Assembly: GCA_012515725.1 (NCBI GenBank)
Contig: JAAYXU010000007.1
Span: 1-6,772, forward strand
Direction of reading: 5' to 3'
Length of the DNA stretch: 6,772 nucleotides
Source of the DNA: Clostridiales bacterium
Lineage (GTDB): Bacteria > Bacillota > Clostridia > Christensenellales > UMGS416
In this document: piece by piece, positions 4,741 through 6,772 of the stretch
Layout of the letters: the number at the start of each line of letters is the position of its first letter
Position numbering within the stretch: the stretch's first letter is position 1
Translations under genes and position numbers: made by a program
Notes under the pieces: model-generated
What the model saw: the letters and a program-made list of their open reading frames with translations, nothing else
Told to the model about the DNA's origin: nothing
The model's database searches: none

Positions 4741-6447
4741 TTGGGGAAGAAACGCATACAGGGCCGAAACACACTTCTTTCCGCACTGACGCTGGCGGTC
4801 GCGCTGACGCTCGCGGGCGCCTCGCACAGACCGTCCGGGGCGGACTGTGCGCCAGCTGCGCCGCCCGCGCAGCTGTGCGCGGTCGCGCGGAGCGTGTCGT
4901 TGCCCGCAGAGCCCAGGCACGTTCGCACACCCGTCCCCCATGCCCCCGACCCCACCCCCCGGCCCACACAGACGCCTGCGCCCGAGCCCACTTTGGCCCC
5001 CGTCGCGCTGTGGAGCGTCACGGTCGATCGCTCGGCACTGCGGGAAGGACCGGCAAAAAAACACCGTTGCCTTTTGCTGCTGGAGGAGGACGCGCTGGTG
5101 GAAGCGCTTCCGGGCGATGAGACGCCGGGCTGGCTCCATGTGCGCACCGCGCGGGGCCAGGAGGGGTATCTGGACGCCGCTCAGGCGCGGTTTTATCGTG
5201 CGCAGGCTTTCTCGCTGACCGAGGACGCGCCCGCCGGATGGGAGCGGCTGCCCCGCTGCGCCGTGCGCGACGCATACGACACAGGGCTTCGCTACCACAC
5301 ATATCTGGAGCCGCGCGGCAATATCGCCACAACCCTAGAGCCCGGCGAAACGGTCCATCTGATCGGCGCCACAGGCCAGTACTGCCATGTCGTGCGCGCC
5401 GCTACCGGGCAGACCGGTTACATGCTGTCGGCGGCGCTGGAGCCTATCGACTCGATCGTGGACTGGGAAATGGCGGGCGGCGTCGTGGGGTTTGACACTA
5501 CCGCATACACATACGAGGAAATGCTGGAGGACATCGACGCGCTGGCCGCGCGGTATCCGCTGTGGCTTACGACGCCGTCCCGCGCGCGGTCGGCGCTGGG
5601 CCGCGATATCCCGATGCTGCGCCTGGGTGCGCAGAGCGCGCGCCACGCGCTGTTTATTAACGCGTCGATACACGGCCGGGAATTCGTCACGTCGATGCTG
5701 CTCATGGAGCAGCTCGAGTCGGCGCTCGCGGGGCTTGCCGCGTTCGGGCCGGAAGGGGACGCGCTGCGCGCGCTATATAGCCAGGTGGCGGTATATATGG
5801 TGCCAATGGCCAATCCCGACGGCGTCTCGATCAGTCAGTTCGGGCCCTCGTCGGTTCCCGAGGGAGCGTATCTGGACCAGATACTCGCATGGCGGCAGAG
5901 AGACTGTCCGCGCTTTGGCACGCAGTGGTATCATGACTATTTCCCGCTATGGAAATCCAACGCGGCCGGTGTGGACCTTAACCGGAACTTCGACGCCCGG
6001 TGGCAGAGATCAGCGTCCGCGCCCGAGCCAGGGCGGTACAACTACAAGGGCCCGGCGGCGCTCAGTGAGCCCGAGAGCCAGTTTCTGGCCCGGATCCTCG
6101 CGCAGTATGAGTTCCACGCTCATCTTTCCTACCATTCGTCGGGAAGGTTGCTATACTGGTACTTCTATCAGCAGGACAACCTGTACCGGAGCAGCTACGA
6201 GCTTGCGGGCGTACTGCGTCAGGTGACGGGCTACCGCCGCGCGACCATCGCCGAGAGCAAAATGAGCAGCGCGGGATTCAAGGACTATGCGGTAATGCAG
6301 TGTCTCATACCCGGTGTCACGGTCGAGATCGGAAGCGGGGAAACCCCTCTGGACCCGGAACAGTATCCGGTCATCTGGGAGAAATGCGGCGGCATCATGG
6401 AGACCGCGGCCCGCTGGGTTCTGGAGCAGTCGGCGGAGCAGCCGTAG
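4741..6447 (+). CDS. Secreted M14-family zinc carboxypeptidase with two SH3-like domains
   Basis: This 568-residue protein begins at a TTG. Residues 1-29 are a signal peptide (basic MGKKRIQGR, then a Leu/Ala-rich core, with likely cleavage near an Ala-x-Ala site), so the enzyme is exported. A Pro/Thr-rich linker covers about 57-88. Two SH3-like modules follow at about 91-155 and 178-238, with GYLDAAQ and GYMLSAAL ending each. Such domains often bind cell wall. The peptidase domain spans about 250-562. It has zinc ligands H311 and E314 in HGRE, third ligand H465 in YHSSG, substrate-binding N414-R415 in DLNRNF, and catalytic E529 in VTVEIGSGE. All catalytic residues are present, so it should be active. 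Likely substrates are peptidoglycan stem peptides or other peptides outside the cell, which is inference. It follows the DUF2752 gene by 62 bp with no terminator visible, so it is probably in the same operon. Confidence 0.95.
   Translation: MGKKRIQGRNTLLSALTLAVALTLAGASHRPSGADCAPAAPPAQLCAVARSVSLPAEPRHVRTPVPHAPDPTPRPTQTPAPEPTLAPVALWSVTVDRSALREGPAKKHRCLLLLEEDALVEALPGDETPGWLHVRTARGQEGYLDAAQARFYRAQAFSLTEDAPAGWERLPRCAVRDAYDTGLRYHTYLEPRGNIATTLEPGETVHLIGATGQYCHVVRAATGQTGYMLSAALEPIDSIVDWEMAGGVVGFDTTAYTYEEMLEDIDALAARYPLWLTTPSRARSALGRDIPMLRLGAQSARHALFINASIHGREFVTSMLLMEQLESALAGLAAFGPEGDALRALYSQVAVYMVPMANPDGVSISQFGPSSVPEGAYLDQILAWRQRDCPRFGTQWYHDYFPLWKSNAAGVDLNRNFDARWQRSASAPEPGRYNYKGPAALSEPESQFLARILAQYEFHAHLSYHSSGRLLYWYFYQQDNLYRSSYELAGVLRQVTGYRRATIAESKMSSAGFKDYAVMQCLIPGVTVEIGSGETPLDPEQYPVIWEKCGGIMETAARWVLEQSAEQP
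4930..4960 (-). other. G-quadruplex-forming motif on the template strand
   Basis: The plus strand has five C runs of 3, 5, 5, 4 and 6 bases (4930-4932, 4935-4939, 4943-4947, 4950-4953 and 4955-4960), separated by gaps of only 1-3 bases. The minus strand therefore has five G tracts that meet the usual quadruplex rule with short loops. The tract encodes part of the Pro-rich linker of the secreted peptidase, so Pro codons in GC-rich DNA partly explain it. The G-rich strand is the template strand of that gene, so the mRNA is C-rich and would not fold this way. Confidence 0.55.
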
Positions 6448-6453
6448 GCCGGG

Positions 6454-6772
6454 CTACCTTCGCCATATGGCGGGAACGATGACCCGGTCGGATTCGTCGA
6501 GCCGCCTGCGCCTGCGAACGTACAGCCCCAGCAGCGCGGCGCAGTACGCGGCAAGCGCCGCAAAGCCTCCCAAATAGACCCAGCGCGGCCAGAAGGGCAG
6601 CGTGTTTCGTATGCCGTCGGGGGCGTACATGTATCCTGTCTCAAATACGATAAGCGCGCTGCACGCGACCAGTACCGCCCGGCACGACCACCGCGTCCAC
6701 GGGTACAGCCATCCCCGCCCGCGGCTTTTCGTGCCTGTCGCGGCGGCCGCGGCGGTCATAGCCAGAAGCGTC
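6454..6772 (-). CDS. Membrane protein of unknown function (N-terminus cut by window edge)
   Basis: The frame is open at the right edge and gives 105 residues ending at a TAG at 6454-6456. An in-frame ATG at 6759 exists, but it has no ribosome binding site and lies within a run that continues TLLAMTAAAAATG. The true start is therefore probably outside the window, and this run may be the end of a membrane helix. Two further clear hydrophobic segments follow, RAVLVACSALIVFETGYMYA and, after the amphipathic stretch RNTLPFWPRW, VYLGGFAALAAYCAALLGLYV. A basic run of five arginines then marks the cytoplasmic side, and the tail is short and polar (LDESDRVIVPAIWRR). I do not recognise a family. The gene is convergent with the peptidase, with six bases between the stops. 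Confidence 0.65.
   Translation of the reverse strand, partial: TLLAMTAAAAATGTKSRGRGWLYPWTRWSCRAVLVACSALIVFETGYMYAPDGIRNTLPFWPRWVYLGGFAALAAYCAALLGLYVRRRRRLDESDRVIVPAIWRR

Noticed and set aside
4717..5298. Open frame of 193 codons on the minus strand at the start of the peptidase gene
   Set aside because: It is the complement of the signal peptide, Pro linker and first SH3-like module, and its composition is Arg/Gly-rich as expected from a shadow frame.
5387..6226. Open frame of 279 codons on the plus strand inside the peptidase gene
   Set aside because: It is an out-of-frame reading dominated by Arg and Ser. The true frame holds every M14 catalytic residue.
6461..6472. Perfect 12-bp palindrome CGCCATATGGCG near the peptidase 3' end
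   Set aside because: It lies within the last codons of the convergent membrane-protein gene, has no loop for a hairpin and no T run, so it is neither a terminator nor a convincing operator.

Overview
The window is a GC-rich, densely coded bacterial segment with seven protein genes, five complete and two cut by the window edges. The organism looks like a Gram-positive of the Clostridia type. This is inferred from strong AGGAGG-like ribosome binding sites, TTG starts, TRTGN extended -10 promoters, a YitT-family membrane protein, a zinc-ribbon/CD225-like protein beside a DUF2752 protein, and an exported SH3/M14 peptidase. The exact lineage cannot be fixed from the sequence; a GC-rich Clostridia lineage is my best guess. 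No rRNA, tRNA, CRISPR array, insertion sequence or phage gene is visible.

Left part (1-1934): a RadC/JAMM gene on the minus strand, cut at its C-terminus by the edge, is divergent from a LacI-family repressor gene on the plus strand. The 238-bp gap between them holds the most structured non-coding DNA of the window. It has four copies of the heptamer GCATTTG in both orientations, two of them forming an 11-bp inverted repeat. It also has a near-consensus sigma-70 promoter for lacI, a palindrome on the predicted transcription start, and a 7-bp-stem dyad just before the lacI start codon.

Middle part (1951-3070): a YitT/DUF2179 membrane protein gene is convergent with lacI. A 217-bp divergent promoter region separates it from the next gene cluster. 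Both directions carry a TRTGN extended -10 element, and a 16-bp dyad lies between them.

Right part (3071-6447): four co-directional genes look like one transcription unit. They encode an SGNH/GDSL esterase, a zinc-ribbon protein with a CD225/dispanin-like two-helix region, a DUF2752 small membrane protein, and a secreted zinc carboxypeptidase of the M14 family with a Pro-rich linker and two SH3-like domains. The first two overlap by ATGA, the DUF2752 frame probably starts inside the preceding gene, and the peptidase follows after 62 bp with a TTG start and a good ribosome binding site. The set suggests cell-envelope work (deacylation plus cell-wall peptide trimming, with small membrane proteins of unknown role), but only the enzyme families are certain. 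A partial membrane protein of unknown function enters from the right edge on the minus strand.

Most of the window is ordinary housekeeping or envelope coding sequence. The points most worth checking are the repeat cluster upstream of lacI, the CD225-like/DUF2752 pair inside a two-hydrolase operon, and a strong G-quadruplex motif on the template strand of the peptidase gene.
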